The notes below the pieces were generated by a model. It had not been told where the DNA came from. It was given only the letters and a program-made list of their open reading frames with translations, and did not search any database. 64,000 bases of DNA, taken from assembly GCF_003008555.2 (NCBI RefSeq), contig NZ_CP027665.1:2170001-2234000 (forward strand), in the 5' to 3' direction. Shown here in pieces: positions 1-9,006 of the stretch (positions are counted from its first letter, which is position 1; every line of letters starts with the position of its first letter). The translations under genes were made by a program, and so were the position numbers. Origin of the DNA: Pukyongiella litopenaei (GTDB lineage: Bacteria; Pseudomonadota; Alphaproteobacteria; Rhodobacterales; Rhodobacteraceae).

Positions 1-626
1 ACACCGATATCCTGCTGGGCGAGGTGGTCAGGCGCGACGGCGGCCTGCGCCGCGGCGGTCGCCGGCTGAGTCATGTCTTCGTGATGGATGTGCCGGGGCT
101 GGATCACCTGCTGATGGTCACCGACGCCGCGATCAACATCTCGCCCGACCTGCAGACCAAGGCCGACATCATCCGCAACGCGATCGAACTGGCGCATTCG
201 CTGGGGCTGGCCGAACCCAAGGTCGGCGTGCTTTCGGCGATCGAGACGGTGAACCCCGCGATCCCCTCGACGCTGGACGCGGCGGTGCTGTCGAAGATGG
301 CCGAGCGCGGCCAGATCACCGGCGGGCTGGTGGACGGGCCGCTGGCGATGGACAACGCCGTGGACCTGGGCGCCGCGGCGACCAAGGGCATCCGGTCGCT
401 GGTGGCGGGCCGCGCCGAGATCCTCGTGGCGCCCAACATGGAGGCGGGCAACATGCTGGCCAAGGAACTGACCTTCCTCGCCCATGCCCAGAGCAGCGGC
501 GTAGTGATGGGGGCGAAATGCCCGATCATCCTGACCAGCCGCGCCGATGACGAAAAATCCCGGCTGGTCTCCTGCGCGGTGGCGGCGCTGCACGCGGCGC
601 GGGTGGCCGGGACGCGCCCGGCATGA
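1..626 (+). CDS. Phosphate acyltransferase (PTA/PTB family), C-terminal part
   Basis: The left edge of the window cuts this gene: the frame is open from base 3 and stops with TGA at 626. The visible 200 or so residues carry phosphate acetyl/butyryltransferase landmarks: GPLAMDNA in the catalytic domain, then VAPNMEAGNM, and a C-terminal LTSRADD segment. Family knowledge: these enzymes transfer the acyl group of acyl-CoA to phosphate in the cytoplasm. In many alphaproteobacteria this domain follows a MaoC-like hydratase domain, which would lie outside the window. The stop codon overlaps the acetate kinase start by four bases (ATGA), so the two form an acyl-CoA / acyl-phosphate / ATP module. 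The real start is not visible. Confidence 0.85.
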   Translation, partial: TDILLGEVVRRDGGLRRGGRRLSHVFVMDVPGLDHLLMVTDAAINISPDLQTKADIIRNAIELAHSLGLAEPKVGVLSAIETVNPAIPSTLDAAVLSKMAERGQITGGLVDGPLAMDNAVDLGAAATKGIRSLVAGRAEILVAPNMEAGNMLAKELTFLAHAQSSGVVMGAKCPIILTSRADDEKSRLVSCAVAALHAARVAGTRPA

Positions 627-1765
627 CCGCGATCCTGACCCTGAACGCGGGCAGTTCGTCGATCAAGTTCGGGATCTACGACACCGCGCCCGAGCCCGAC
701 CTGCTGATGTCGGGGCAGGTGGAAAATCTCGGCCCGCTGGCACGTCTCGAACTGGCCGGGCAGTCGCCGGCAGAGATCGGGCCGGCGGATCATGAAACCG
801 CGATGGCGGTGATCCTGGAGGCGGCCGGGCCGGTGCTGGCCGGGCGCCGCGTCGCCGGTGTCGGGCATCGCATCGTGCATGGCGGCAAGAGCTTCGGCGC
901 GCCGATGCTGCTTACGCCCGAGACGCTGGCGCAGCTTCGGACGCTGGTGCCGCTGGCGCCGCTGCACCAGCCGCAGAACCTCGCCGCCGTCGCCGCGTCG
1001 CAGGCCGCCTTTCCCGACGCGGTGCAGGTCGGCTGTTTCGACACCGGGTTCCACAAGGGCCACCCGTTCGTCAACGACGCCTTTGCCCTGCCGCGCAAAT
1101 TCTATGACGAAGGCGTGCGCCGCTACGGGTTTCACGGGCTGAGCTACGACTATATCACCGGCGTGTTGCGGCGCGACTGGCCCGCATTGGCGGCCGGGCG
1201 GGTGGTGATCGCGCATCTGGGCAACGGGGCGTCCATGTGTGCGGTGCAAGGCGGGCATTCGGTCGGCTCGAGCATGGGATTTTCCGCGCTCGACGGCCTG
1301 CCGATGGGAACCCGCTGCGGGCAGCTCGATCCCGGCGTCCTGCTCTACCTGATGGATCAGGGGCTGGGCCGGGACGAAATCGCCCGGATGCTCTATCACG
1401 ACAGCGGGTTGAAGGGGCTGTCAGGGATCAGCCACGACATGCGCACCCTGCTGCGCAGCGACGACCCGCGCGCGGGCGAAGCGATCGATTACTATGTGTT
1501 CCGTATCCGCCGCGAACTGGGCGCGATGGCGGCGGTGCTGGGCGGGCTGGACGGCGTGGTGTTTACCGGCGGTATCGGCGAGAATGCCGCCCCGGTCCGC
1601 GCCCGCGTGATCGAGGGGATGGGGTTTCTCGGGCTGGATCTGGACCCGGCCGCCAACGACGCCAGCGCAACCCGCATCGGCACCGGCGCCACCGAGATCC
1701 TGGTGATCCCGACCGACGAGGAACGGGTGATCGCGCGCGCGGTTGCGGCCGAGCTTGCCGGGTGA
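623..1765 (+). CDS. ackA: Acetate kinase
   Basis: A 380-residue acetate/propionate kinase of the usual family length. Visible motifs are the N-terminal phosphate-binding LNAGSSSIKF, then RYGFHGLSY, HLGNGAS, GTRCGQLDPGV and FTGGIGENA, which are the acetate kinase signatures in the expected order. It makes ATP from acetyl phosphate, or the reverse, in the cytoplasm. It starts at an ATG that overlaps the stop of the phosphate acyltransferase, so translation is probably coupled. Together the pair can either excrete or assimilate acetate or propionate. Recognition is firm; the preferred acyl chain cannot be read from sequence. Confidence 0.95.
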   Translation: MTAILTLNAGSSSIKFGIYDTAPEPDLLMSGQVENLGPLARLELAGQSPAEIGPADHETAMAVILEAAGPVLAGRRVAGVGHRIVHGGKSFGAPMLLTPETLAQLRTLVPLAPLHQPQNLAAVAASQAAFPDAVQVGCFDTGFHKGHPFVNDAFALPRKFYDEGVRRYGFHGLSYDYITGVLRRDWPALAAGRVVIAHLGNGASMCAVQGGHSVGSSMGFSALDGLPMGTRCGQLDPGVLLYLMDQGLGRDEIARMLYHDSGLKGLSGISHDMRTLLRSDDPRAGEAIDYYVFRIRRELGAMAAVLGGLDGVVFTGGIGENAAPVRARVIEGMGFLGLDLDPAANDASATRIGTGATEILVIPTDEERVIARAVAAELAG

Positions 1766-1820
1766 CCGGGATCGGCGGGCGACAGGCGCCGCCGGGGGCG
1801 ACAATAACGGAGAGACCGAC

Positions 1821-2450
1821 ATGCTGTTTTACGACTGTTCCACCGCGCCGAATCCGCGCCGCGCGCGCATGTTCATCGCCGAAAAGGGGGTGCAGATCGA
1901 AACCCGCGACATCTCGATCGCCAAGGGCGAGCAGCTGACGCCCGAGTTTCGCGCGGTGAACCCGCGCGCCACGCTCCCGGTGCTGGTGACCGGGGCGGGC
2001 AACGTGCTGACGGAAAACGTGGCCATCGCGCTTTATCTCGAAGAGATGTTCCCCGACCCGCCGCTGATGGGCGAGGGGCCGGAAGAACGGGCACAGGTGC
2101 TGAACTGGAACGCGATTGCCGAACAGCAGGGCGCGATGCCGGTGGCCGAGGCGTTTCGCAACTCCAACCGCCACATGAAGGGCCGCGCCTTGCCCGGCCC
2201 GGCGGATTTCGACCAGATCCCTGAACTGGCGGAACGCGGGATGGCGCGGATCGGGCTGTTCCTCGACATGCTGGAGCAGCGGTTGCAGGACAGCCCCTAC
2301 CTGGCGCTGGACCGGTTTTCGCTGGCCGATATCTCGGCCTTCGTGTTCATCGAGTTCGCCCGCGTGGTCCGCGTGTCGATCCCCGCCGAGCACGGCGCCA
2401 CGCTGGATTGGTATGGGCGGGTCAGGGCGCGTCCGAGCGCCGCGGTCTGA
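1821..2450 (+). CDS. Glutathione S-transferase family protein
   Basis: A 209-residue two-domain GST-like protein. The thioredoxin-like N terminus starts MLFYDCSTAPNPRRAR, followed by the cis-proline segment PRATLPVL and the LTENVAIALYLEEMFP helix where gamma-glutamyl is normally bound (Asn replaces the more usual Ser). The all-alpha C-terminal domain ends with LALDRFSLADISAFVF, the conserved N-capping box region. The start at 1821 was chosen because a GGAGAG ribosome-binding site lies a few bases upstream; an earlier in-frame start lacks similarity. It is a cytoplasmic protein whose substrate cannot be inferred. It follows ackA by 55 bases and may be co-transcribed. Confidence 0.88.
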   Translation: MLFYDCSTAPNPRRARMFIAEKGVQIETRDISIAKGEQLTPEFRAVNPRATLPVLVTGAGNVLTENVAIALYLEEMFPDPPLMGEGPEERAQVLNWNAIAEQQGAMPVAEAFRNSNRHMKGRALPGPADFDQIPELAERGMARIGLFLDMLEQRLQDSPYLALDRFSLADISAFVFIEFARVVRVSIPAEHGATLDWYGRVRARPSAAV

Positions 2451-2511
2451 GGCCGGAGTATCGCCCGGCGGGCCGGCAGTTTGAACGGCCCGGATGCGAC
2501 CGGGTCGACCC

Positions 2512-2901
2512 TCAGAGACAGCAGGCCGCCCAGACCGCCGCGATGGCCAGGTAGGTCAGCTGGTGCAGGGCCTGATCGGTGCCGGTGGCATACCAGTAAA
2601 GCGCCGAGGCCGGCGTCAGCTTGCGGGTTTCGACAAAGCGGCCCTTGGCCCAGTCCACATGGTAATGCACCACCCATTCCGCCAGGACGATGCCCAGTAT
2701 CAGCCCGACCGGCGTTCCGAACAGCGCCAGCACGATCGCGCTGCCGATCCCGTGCAGCCCGGCATGTTCGGCCCGGCCCGGATGCAGATAGATCGCGCGG
2801 CGGCACAACATGCGCGGCGTCTGCAGGAAAAAATCGGCGATCAGGTGTTTGACCTGAAACAGGCCGATCAGCAGCACGACAGCGAAAACGCCGGAACCCA
2901 T
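2512..2901 (-). CDS. DUF3307-type integral membrane protein
   Basis: A 129-residue hydrophobic protein with about four membrane segments. The first carries FQVKHLIADFFLQTPRML; the histidine-aspartate pattern KHLxADFxLQ is typical of the DUF3307 family, whose members have no established function. Other segments include GLILGIVLAEWVVHYHVDWAK and a C-terminal LTYLAIAAVWAACCL. It is transcribed toward the GST gene (convergent) and away from the ABC-like gene, leaving 168 bases to share divergent promoters. Family assignment is by recognised pattern; nothing in the neighbourhood fixes a role. Confidence 0.75.
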   Translation of the reverse strand: MGSGVFAVVLLIGLFQVKHLIADFFLQTPRMLCRRAIYLHPGRAEHAGLHGIGSAIVLALFGTPVGLILGIVLAEWVVHYHVDWAKGRFVETRKLTPASALYWYATGTDQALHQLTYLAIAAVWAACCL

Positions 2902-3069
2902 CTGTGAAAACTCTCAATGCAAAGGTCTTGGGGAAAGTCTAGGGACAACCGCCGCGGCCTGCAAATGGAAAGGGTTTGCCGTGCGCGGTCCGGGGCTGCT
3001 AGGCTGTTTCTGCCGCGTTCCGGGGGATTTGGGGCGCGGGCAGGGCATTTTCGCTACCGGATTTGAACA

Positions 3070-6000
3070 ATGGACTCAACGCTGTTCGGTTTCATCTGGA
3101 AGCATTCGAAACGCGATCAGATTGCATTGCTGGTTCTGACCGCGACCCTGTTCCCTTTGCTCTACCTGACGCTGGAACTGCCCAAGCGGATCATCAACGA
3201 TGCCATCGGCGCGCCCGACGCGACGGTCGCGGTGCTGGGCCACGACCTGTCGCGGGAACATTTCCTGTGGCTGCTCTGCGGGCTGTTCCTGTTGGCGGTG
3301 CTCGTGCACGGGCTGCTCAAGATGCGCATCAACACCCGCAAGGGGGTTTTGGCCGAACGCCTGCTGCGGCGGTTCCGCTACCTGCTGATCATGCGCATCC
3401 TGCGCTTTCCGGCGCCCTACCTGGAGCGCGTCAGCGAAGGCGAACTGGTGTCGATGATCACCGCCGAATCCGAACCGATGGGCGGGCTGATGGGCGATGC
3501 GGTCAGCCAGCCGGTGCTGCAGGCGGGGCAGATGCTGACCATCCTGGGGTTCCTGTTCGTCCAGAGCGTCTGGTTCGGCCTGGCCGCCTGTGCGCTGATC
3601 CCGTTGCAGGCCTGGCTGATCCCGCGCCTGCAACGGCGGATCAACCGGCTGAACAAGCAGCGCATCGGGCAGGTGCGCCAACTGGCCGGCGAGATCGGCG
3701 AAACCGCCGCCGGTGCGGCGGCGCTGCGGGTGCATGGCGGCTGGCGGCACCGCCTGGCGCAGATATCGGACCGGCTGGGGCATCTCTACGAGATCCGGTT
3801 CGATATCTACCGCAAGAAATTCTTCATGAAGTTCCTCAACAATTTCATCACCCAGCTGACACCGTTCTTCTTTTTCTCGGTGGGCGGCTATCTCGTGCTG
3901 AGGGGGGCGGTGTCGCTGGGCGCGCTGGTCGCGGCGCTGGCCGCCTACAAGGACCTGTCCAGCCCGTGGAAGGAACTGCTGGCCTGGTACAACCAGACCC
4001 AGGAAATGCGGATGCGCTGGCAGGTGATCACCGACCGGTTCGCGCCGCCGGGGCTGGCCGGGGCCGACCGGTTCGCGGAAACCGGCGGCCCGCCGCAGCG
4101 GCTGGACGGCGACATCGAACTGCGCGGCGTGACCGTGCGCGATCTCGACGGCAATACCGTGCTCGACGGGCTCGACGTGGCGGTGACGGCGGGAACGACG
4201 GTCGCCGTGGCCTCGGCCGACGAGGAAGACCGCCTGGCGCTGGCCGCGCTGCTGACCCGCGAGGTGCCGCCGGCGGCGGGGCAGTTGCTGATCGGCGGGC
4301 AGGATCTGGCGGAGGTGCCGCAGGCGGTGATCGCGGCGCGCATCGGCTATGCCGGGCCACGGCCGCTGTTGTTCGGCGGCAGTTTCCGCGACAACCTGCT
4401 GATGCCGCTGCGCAGGTATCCGGCCGATGCAACACCCGGCGATCCGGCCCGCGCCGCCGAGGCGCGCCGCGCCGGCAACAGTGCCGACGATACCGCCGCT
4501 GACTGGACCGACCCGACGCTGGCCGGGTTCGACACCATGGCCGAACTGGATGGCTGGGCGCTGCGGCTGATCGACGGCATCGGCGCTGGCGGCGCCCTGT
4601 TCGATCGCGGGCTGTCCATGCGCCCGGAGGCCGCCGCGCATCCCGATCTTGTCGCGCGGCTGGTGGGCCTGCGCGGCGAGATGCAGCAGGCGGTGGCCGA
4701 CGCGAAACTGGACCGGCAGGTGCTGTTCTTCCGCGACGACCGCTACAACCTCGCCCTGCCGGTGTCGGAAAACCTGCTGTTCGCGGTGCCCCGCCACCGG
4801 CTGTCACCCGCGATGCTGGCGGGGCAGACCGGTTTTCTCGCCCGGCTGCGCGAAACCGGGCTCGACCGCGACCTGATCGCGCTGGCCTGCGACCTGATCG
4901 ACGTTCTGCACCAGACCTTTGGTCGCGACGGCACCGACCATCTGCTGTTCCGCCGGCTCGGGCTCGACCCGGAAACCTACCGGGCCGCACTGGCGCTGGT
5001 GGCGCGGGTGCGCGCGGGGGACGACAAGAAACTGACGCCCGATGACATCGCGGTCCTGCTGTTCCTGCCCTTCCGATACTCGGCGCAGCAGATCGGCCCC
5101 GCCTTTCCCGAAGAGATCATGGCGCGGGTTCTGGAGATCCGCAAAAGCCACGCGGGCGTCATGCAGCGTGAATTGTCGGCGCTGTTCGACCCGCTGGATT
5201 TCGGGACCTACGCGCCGGGGCTGACGGTGATGGAAAACCTGCTGTTCGGGCGGGTGCGCGATGTCGCGACCGGCAGTGCCGACGCGGTGCGCGCGCTGGT
5301 GGGGCGGGTGCTGGGGGAACACGGTCTGCGCAACGCGGTGGGCGGGCTGGCGCTGGACATGGACCTGCACCGTGGCGGTGCCGGGCTGCCGGTGGCGCTG
5401 GCCGAGCCGCTGGCCCTGGCCCGCGCCGCGATCCGGCGCCCCGACATCCTGGTGCTGAACCGGGTTCTGGCCGGGCGCGAGAGCGCCGACCGCGATGCCG
5501 CGCTGAAACGGCTGCGGGCGCTGTTGCCGGACACGACCTTTATCCGCCTCGACGAAACCATCGCCTGCCCCGAGGATTACGACGCCTTTTTCGAGCTGCG
5601 CCGCGGTCGCCTGCAGGGCGGGGCTGCGGCCGCGGATACCCCGCCGGACAGCGCGGCGGGGGCCGACCTGGCGCAAAAGCTGAGGGCGCTGGAACGGTGC
5701 GAGCTGTTCGCGACGCTGGGCCGGCGGCAATTGCGCCTGCTGGCCTTTGGCGCCCGCTGGTTCGATGCCCCGGCGGGCGAGGTCATATTCCGCAAGGGCG
5801 ACGCGCCGCGCGATGGCGCCTACCTGCTGATCGAGGGCGAGGCGGGGATCTATCGCCCCGCCGCGGACGGGGCGCGGGGCGAGCGGATCTCGACGGTCGG
5901 TCCCGGGGCGCTGGTGGGTGAGCTGAGCCTGATCCGGGGCGAGAAACGGGCGCTGAGCCTGATCGCCGAAACCGACCTGCGGTGCCTGCGGCTGGGGGCC

Positions 6001-6084
6001 GACGAATTCCTGGCCGTGGCGGGCAGCGATGCCGGCACCGCGTTCCGGCTGTTGCAGGTCGTGGCGGGTTACCTGTCGGACTGA
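3070..6084 (+). CDS. ABC-exporter-like protein with degenerate nucleotide-binding domain and C-terminal cyclic-nucleotide-binding domain
   Basis: This 1004-residue protein has three parts. Residues ~15-300 form a type I ABC exporter-like membrane domain with several hydrophobic stretches (around 18-38, 66-86, 150-180, 255-290). From ~345 an ABC ATPase fold begins, but Walker A is replaced by VAVASADEEDRLALAALL (~375). The C-terminal end of the fold (~770-800) reads LPVALAEPLALARAAIRRP then DILVLNRVLAG: no LSGGQ signature and no Walker B glutamate. About 300 residues are inserted between these halves and contain two repeats of a Q-loop-like ENLLF motif (~566 and ~721). Residues ~870-1004 are a cyclic-nucleotide-binding domain with VGELSLIRGEKRALSLIA, keeping the Glu and Arg of the phosphate-binding cassette. 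ATP hydrolysis seems unlikely; a sensor or regulated channel-like role is inference. Its end overlaps the convergent arsR gene by 16 bases. Confidence 0.8.
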   Translation: MDSTLFGFIWKHSKRDQIALLVLTATLFPLLYLTLELPKRIINDAIGAPDATVAVLGHDLSREHFLWLLCGLFLLAVLVHGLLKMRINTRKGVLAERLLRRFRYLLIMRILRFPAPYLERVSEGELVSMITAESEPMGGLMGDAVSQPVLQAGQMLTILGFLFVQSVWFGLAACALIPLQAWLIPRLQRRINRLNKQRIGQVRQLAGEIGETAAGAAALRVHGGWRHRLAQISDRLGHLYEIRFDIYRKKFFMKFLNNFITQLTPFFFFSVGGYLVLRGAVSLGALVAALAAYKDLSSPWKELLAWYNQTQEMRMRWQVITDRFAPPGLAGADRFAETGGPPQRLDGDIELRGVTVRDLDGNTVLDGLDVAVTAGTTVAVASADEEDRLALAALLTREVPPAAGQLLIGGQDLAEVPQAVIAARIGYAGPRPLLFGGSFRDNLLMPLRRYPADATPGDPARAAEARRAGNSADDTAADWTDPTLAGFDTMAELDGWALRLIDGIGAGGALFDRGLSMRPEAAAHPDLVARLVGLRGEMQQAVADAKLDRQVLFFRDDRYNLALPVSENLLFAVPRHRLSPAMLAGQTGFLARLRETGLDRDLIALACDLIDVLHQTFGRDGTDHLLFRRLGLDPETYRAALALVARVRAGDDKKLTPDDIAVLLFLPFRYSAQQIGPAFPEEIMARVLEIRKSHAGVMQRELSALFDPLDFGTYAPGLTVMENLLFGRVRDVATGSADAVRALVGRVLGEHGLRNAVGGLALDMDLHRGGAGLPVALAEPLALARAAIRRPDILVLNRVLAGRESADRDAALKRLRALLPDTTFIRLDETIACPEDYDAFFELRRGRLQGGAAAADTPPDSAAGADLAQKLRALERCELFATLGRRQLRLLAFGARWFDAPAGEVIFRKGDAPRDGAYLLIEGEAGIYRPAADGARGERISTVGPGALVGELSLIRGEKRALSLIAETDLRCLRLGADEFLAVAGSDAGTAFRLLQVVAGYLSD

Positions 6085-6422
6085 TCCCGCAGCGATCTGG
6101 AGCCGTAGAGCGCATGGAGCAGGTCGATGACCTGTGCCACGGCCGGATCGGCGAGCGAATAGAATATCGTCTTGCCCTCGCGGCGCGTCCGCACCAGATC
6201 CGCGTCGCGCAGCCGGGCCAGCAGCTGGCTTACGGCCGCCTGCCGCAATCCCAGCAGGGCTTCGAGTTCGCCGACCGATCTTTCGCCGTCATACAGGTAA
6301 CACAGGATCATCAGCCGCCCTTCATGGGCGAGCGTTTTCAGAAACGCGGCGGCGTCCCTGGCGCAGGCCCTCATTTCGGACGGTGTGCCCACGGCGCACT
6401 GGAAAGACGGTGAATCGTTCAT
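6069..6422 (-). CDS. ArsR-family transcriptional regulator
   Basis: A 117-residue winged-helix repressor. It shows LAHEGRLMILCYL in the dimer/helix region, the recognition helix AAVSQLLARLRDADLV and the wing RTRREGKTIFYSLAD. The layout resembles the BigR/SqrR persulfide-sensing branch, which has a cysteine in exactly this ILC position, but the second sensing cysteine expected after the LLHALY helix is not present (Gly follows), so that assignment is only a suggestion. ATG at 6422 has a GG-rich ribosome site; a start 30 bases upstream is possible. It is convergent with the ABC-like gene and overlaps its end. Confidence 0.85.
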   Translation of the reverse strand: MNDSPSFQCAVGTPSEMRACARDAAAFLKTLAHEGRLMILCYLYDGERSVGELEALLGLRQAAVSQLLARLRDADLVRTRREGKTIFYSLADPAVAQVIDLLHALYGSRSLRDQSDR

Positions 6423-6527
6423 ATGCCTACCAGACCATCGAATTTGGTACACTATTTAGCACCGTCCCGAAAACGCCGACCAGTACGGATTTCCGGACTG
6501 GCGGATTTCCCCGCAATTCCCGAAGGT

Positions 6528-7754
6528 TCACCGCGCGGGGGCGCCGCCCTGGAACGCATTTCCGGTTTCGTAGTCGCAGGGTGCCTCCTGCATTTCCAGA
6601 TGCAGCCCCGTGCCGCCGAACGGATGGGCGCGGGCCAGGGTCTCGTCCAGTTCGATGCCCAGGCCGGGCGCCGTCGGTGCCGCGACGAACCCGTTCTCGA
6701 CGCGGATGGCGCCGCCGATCAGCGCATCGTGGAACGGGGTCTCGATGGTTTCGGCCATCAGGATGTTCGGGATGGCGATGCCGAGATGGATGTTCGCGGC
6801 CCATTCGACCGGCCCCGCGTAGAGATGCGGCGCCAGCTGCGCCCCCGCCGCCTCGGCCAGGGCGGCGATCTTTCGGGCCTGCCACAGCCCGCCGGCGCGC
6901 CCCAGGGCCGGTTGCAGGATCTCGGCGGCGCCCGCCCGCAGGATGGCGGCGAATTCGGCCAGCGTGGTCAGCCGTTCGCCGGTGGCAACCGGGATCGAGG
7001 TGGCGCGGGCCACCCGCGCCATGCCCGCGATATCGTCGGGGGGGACGGGCTCCTCGAACCACAGCGGGTCATGGGGCGCCAGTGCTTTGGCCAGCCGGAT
7101 CGCGCCCGCCGGGGTGAACTGGCCATGGGTGCCGAACAGCAGGTCGGCCCGGTCGCCCACCGCATCGCGGATGGTGCGGCAGAAATCGGCGGAAAGCGCG
7201 ATGTCGCGCCGCCCCGGCATATGGCCGCCCCGGATCGTGTAGGGGCCCGCCGGGTCGAACTTCACCGCCGTATAGCCGTCGGCCACGCGCGCGGTGGCGG
7301 CCTCGGCGGCCATCGCGGGCGAGGTCCAGAAGGCGGCGCTGTCGTGATGGGGCAGGGGGTAGAGATAGGTATAGGCGCGGATGCGGTCATTCATCCGCCC
7401 GCCGAGCAGCGCCCAGACCGGACGGTCCCGGGCCTTGCCGAGGATGTCCCAGCAGGCGATTTCAAGCCCCGAGAAGGCGCCCATCACCGTGAGGTCGGGG
7501 CGCTGGGTGAAGCCGCTGGAATAGGCCCGGCGGAACATCAGCTCGACGTTTTCGGGGTTTTCGCCCTGCATGTGGCGGGCGAACACGTCCGCGATCACCG
7601 CCCGCATCGCGTCCGGGCCGACCGTGCTGGCATAACATTCGCCCCAGCCGGTGATGCCGCAGGCGGTGGTCAGCCTGACGAAGATCCAGTAGCGCCCGCC
7701 CCAGCCCGGCGCGGGTGGCGCGGTCACGATGATGTCGAGATCGGAGAGTTTCAT
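6528..7754 (-). CDS. Mandelate racemase / muconate lactonizing enzyme family protein (sugar-acid type)
   Basis: A 408-residue enolase-superfamily enzyme. The N-terminal capping domain (MKLSDLDIIVTAPP... to GWGECYAST) is followed by a barrel with GYTAVKFDPAGPY, LLFGTHGQF, LWFEEPVPPDD and PVATGERL, which mark the usual general base and the metal-ligand strands. A late QLAPHLYAGPVEWAANIH strand and a C-terminal galactonate-dehydratase-like end follow. Family members dehydrate or cycloisomerise sugar acids in the cytoplasm, so D-galactonate or galactarolactone type substrates are plausible. The enzyme lies 97 bases downstream of the alcohol dehydrogenase gene, separated by the repeated motif at 7813, and may be read with it. 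Confidence 0.85.
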   Translation of the reverse strand: MKLSDLDIIVTAPPAPGWGGRYWIFVRLTTACGITGWGECYASTVGPDAMRAVIADVFARHMQGENPENVELMFRRAYSSGFTQRPDLTVMGAFSGLEIACWDILGKARDRPVWALLGGRMNDRIRAYTYLYPLPHHDSAAFWTSPAMAAEAATARVADGYTAVKFDPAGPYTIRGGHMPGRRDIALSADFCRTIRDAVGDRADLLFGTHGQFTPAGAIRLAKALAPHDPLWFEEPVPPDDIAGMARVARATSIPVATGERLTTLAEFAAILRAGAAEILQPALGRAGGLWQARKIAALAEAAGAQLAPHLYAGPVEWAANIHLGIAIPNILMAETIETPFHDALIGGAIRVENGFVAAPTAPGLGIELDETLARAHPFGGTGLHLEMQEAPCDYETGNAFQGGAPAR

Positions 7755-7812
7755 GCGCCGCGCCCCTGTCCGAGCCGCCGCGCCGGGGGGCGGCCGCGGG
7801 AGCCTCCGGCGG

Positions 7813-7835
7813 GGATATTTCTGGCAAGAGGAAGG
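7813..7835 (+). repeat. Intergenic repeat motif, copy 1
   Basis: Core GGATATTT, three variable bases, then GCAAGAGGAAGG. The left flank GGGAGCCTCCGGCGG is shared with copy 4 (60153). It stands between two minus-strand genes. The same core occurs at 19204, 28677 and 60153, always in this orientation. Confidence 0.8.
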
Positions 7836-7851
7836 GGCGGGCGGGCCGTCA

Positions 7852-8940
7852 TCAGGTCAGCAGGATCACGTTGCGCCGCGCGCCGCCTGACCTGGTGTCG
7901 GCGATGGCTTCGTTGATCTGGTCGAGGCGCCAGCGGCCCGAGATCAGTTCGTCGAGCTTCAGCCGGCCCTGCTGGTAGAGATCCACCAGCCACGGAATGT
8001 CGCGGCGGAGCACCACGTCGCCCATTTTCGAGCCGATCATCCCCTGGCCCTGGAAGGACATGGCCATCGGTTCATAGGCGGCCTTGCCGCCCGCGTGGGG
8101 CATGCCGATCATCACTGCGCGGCCGCCCCAGCCGAGATAGGCGGGCGCCTGGTCATAGGCGGGCAGCGCGCCCACGGTGACGAGGACCGCGTCGGCGCCG
8201 CGCCCGCCCAGGGCGGCGCGGGCGGCTTTCCACGGTTTCGGCTGGGTGGCCAGAACGCCGTCGGTGGCGCCGAATTCGCGGGCGGTTTCGAGTTTTTCCT
8301 CGGTCATGTCGACGGCGACGATGCGGCGTGCGCCGGCGATCCGCGCGCCCTGGATGGCGTTGAGCCCGACGCCGCCGGCGCCGATCACCACCACGTCCTC
8401 GCCCGCGCGCAGCCTGGCCGCGTTCACCGCCCCGCCGACGCCGGTGATCACGCCGCAGGACAGCAGGCAGGCGGTGGCGCGGTCCATGTCGGCGGGGATG
8501 GCGACGACCTGGCTGTGATCGACGACGACCTTTTCGGCGAAGGCGCCGGTGTTCATCGCCTGCATCAGCGGTTCGCCGGCCGCATCGCGCAGCGGGTGCG
8601 CAATGTTGTCATGCGGCGTGTCGCAGATGGTCGGGCGACCGCCGGCGCAGTTCGGGCAGGTGCCGCAGGCGCGGATCAGCGTGACCAGCACCGTGTCGCC
8701 GATCGCGAAATCGGTGACCCCGCCGCCGATCGCGGTGACCTGTCCCGCCGCTTCGTGGCCGTAGACGGCGGGGATGTGCCCGCCCCACGCGCCCTCGGCA
8801 TAGGATATGTCGGAATGGCAGATCGCCACCGCGTCGAGGGTGACCTCGACCTCGCCCAGCCCGGGTGGCGCGATGGTGATGTCCTCGATGGTCAGAGCGG
8901 CACCGAATTCACGGCACACGGCGGCCTTGATGGTCTGCAT
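7852..8940 (-). CDS. Zinc-dependent alcohol dehydrogenase (class III-like)
   Basis: A 362-residue medium-chain dehydrogenase. Catalytic zinc ligands are in AICHSDISYAEG and YGHEAAGQV. A complete structural-zinc loop has four cysteines in a C-x2-C-x2-C-x7-C pattern (CGTCPNCAGGRPTIC). The Rossmann motif is VVVIGAGGVGLNAIQGA, and AVDMTEEKL, whose acidic residue suggests NAD preference, follows. The ATG at 8940 was chosen over a longer frame because GAGGTTC lies directly upstream. The enzyme oxidises an alcohol or glutathione adduct in the cytoplasm; the real substrate is unknown. With the downstream enolase-superfamily gene it suggests sugar-acid or polyol catabolism. Confidence 0.9.
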   Translation of the reverse strand: MQTIKAAVCREFGAALTIEDITIAPPGLGEVEVTLDAVAICHSDISYAEGAWGGHIPAVYGHEAAGQVTAIGGGVTDFAIGDTVLVTLIRACGTCPNCAGGRPTICDTPHDNIAHPLRDAAGEPLMQAMNTGAFAEKVVVDHSQVVAIPADMDRATACLLSCGVITGVGGAVNAARLRAGEDVVVIGAGGVGLNAIQGARIAGARRIVAVDMTEEKLETAREFGATDGVLATQPKPWKAARAALGGRGADAVLVTVGALPAYDQAPAYLGWGGRAVMIGMPHAGGKAAYEPMAMSFQGQGMIGSKMGDVVLRRDIPWLVDLYQQGRLKLDELISGRWRLDQINEAIADTRSGGARRNVILLT

Positions 8941-9006
8941 GTGAACCTCCCTCGTTTCGCATTCAGCGTGGACCGGGGCGTTGCGGGGCGCAAGCGCCAA
9001 TGCGGC

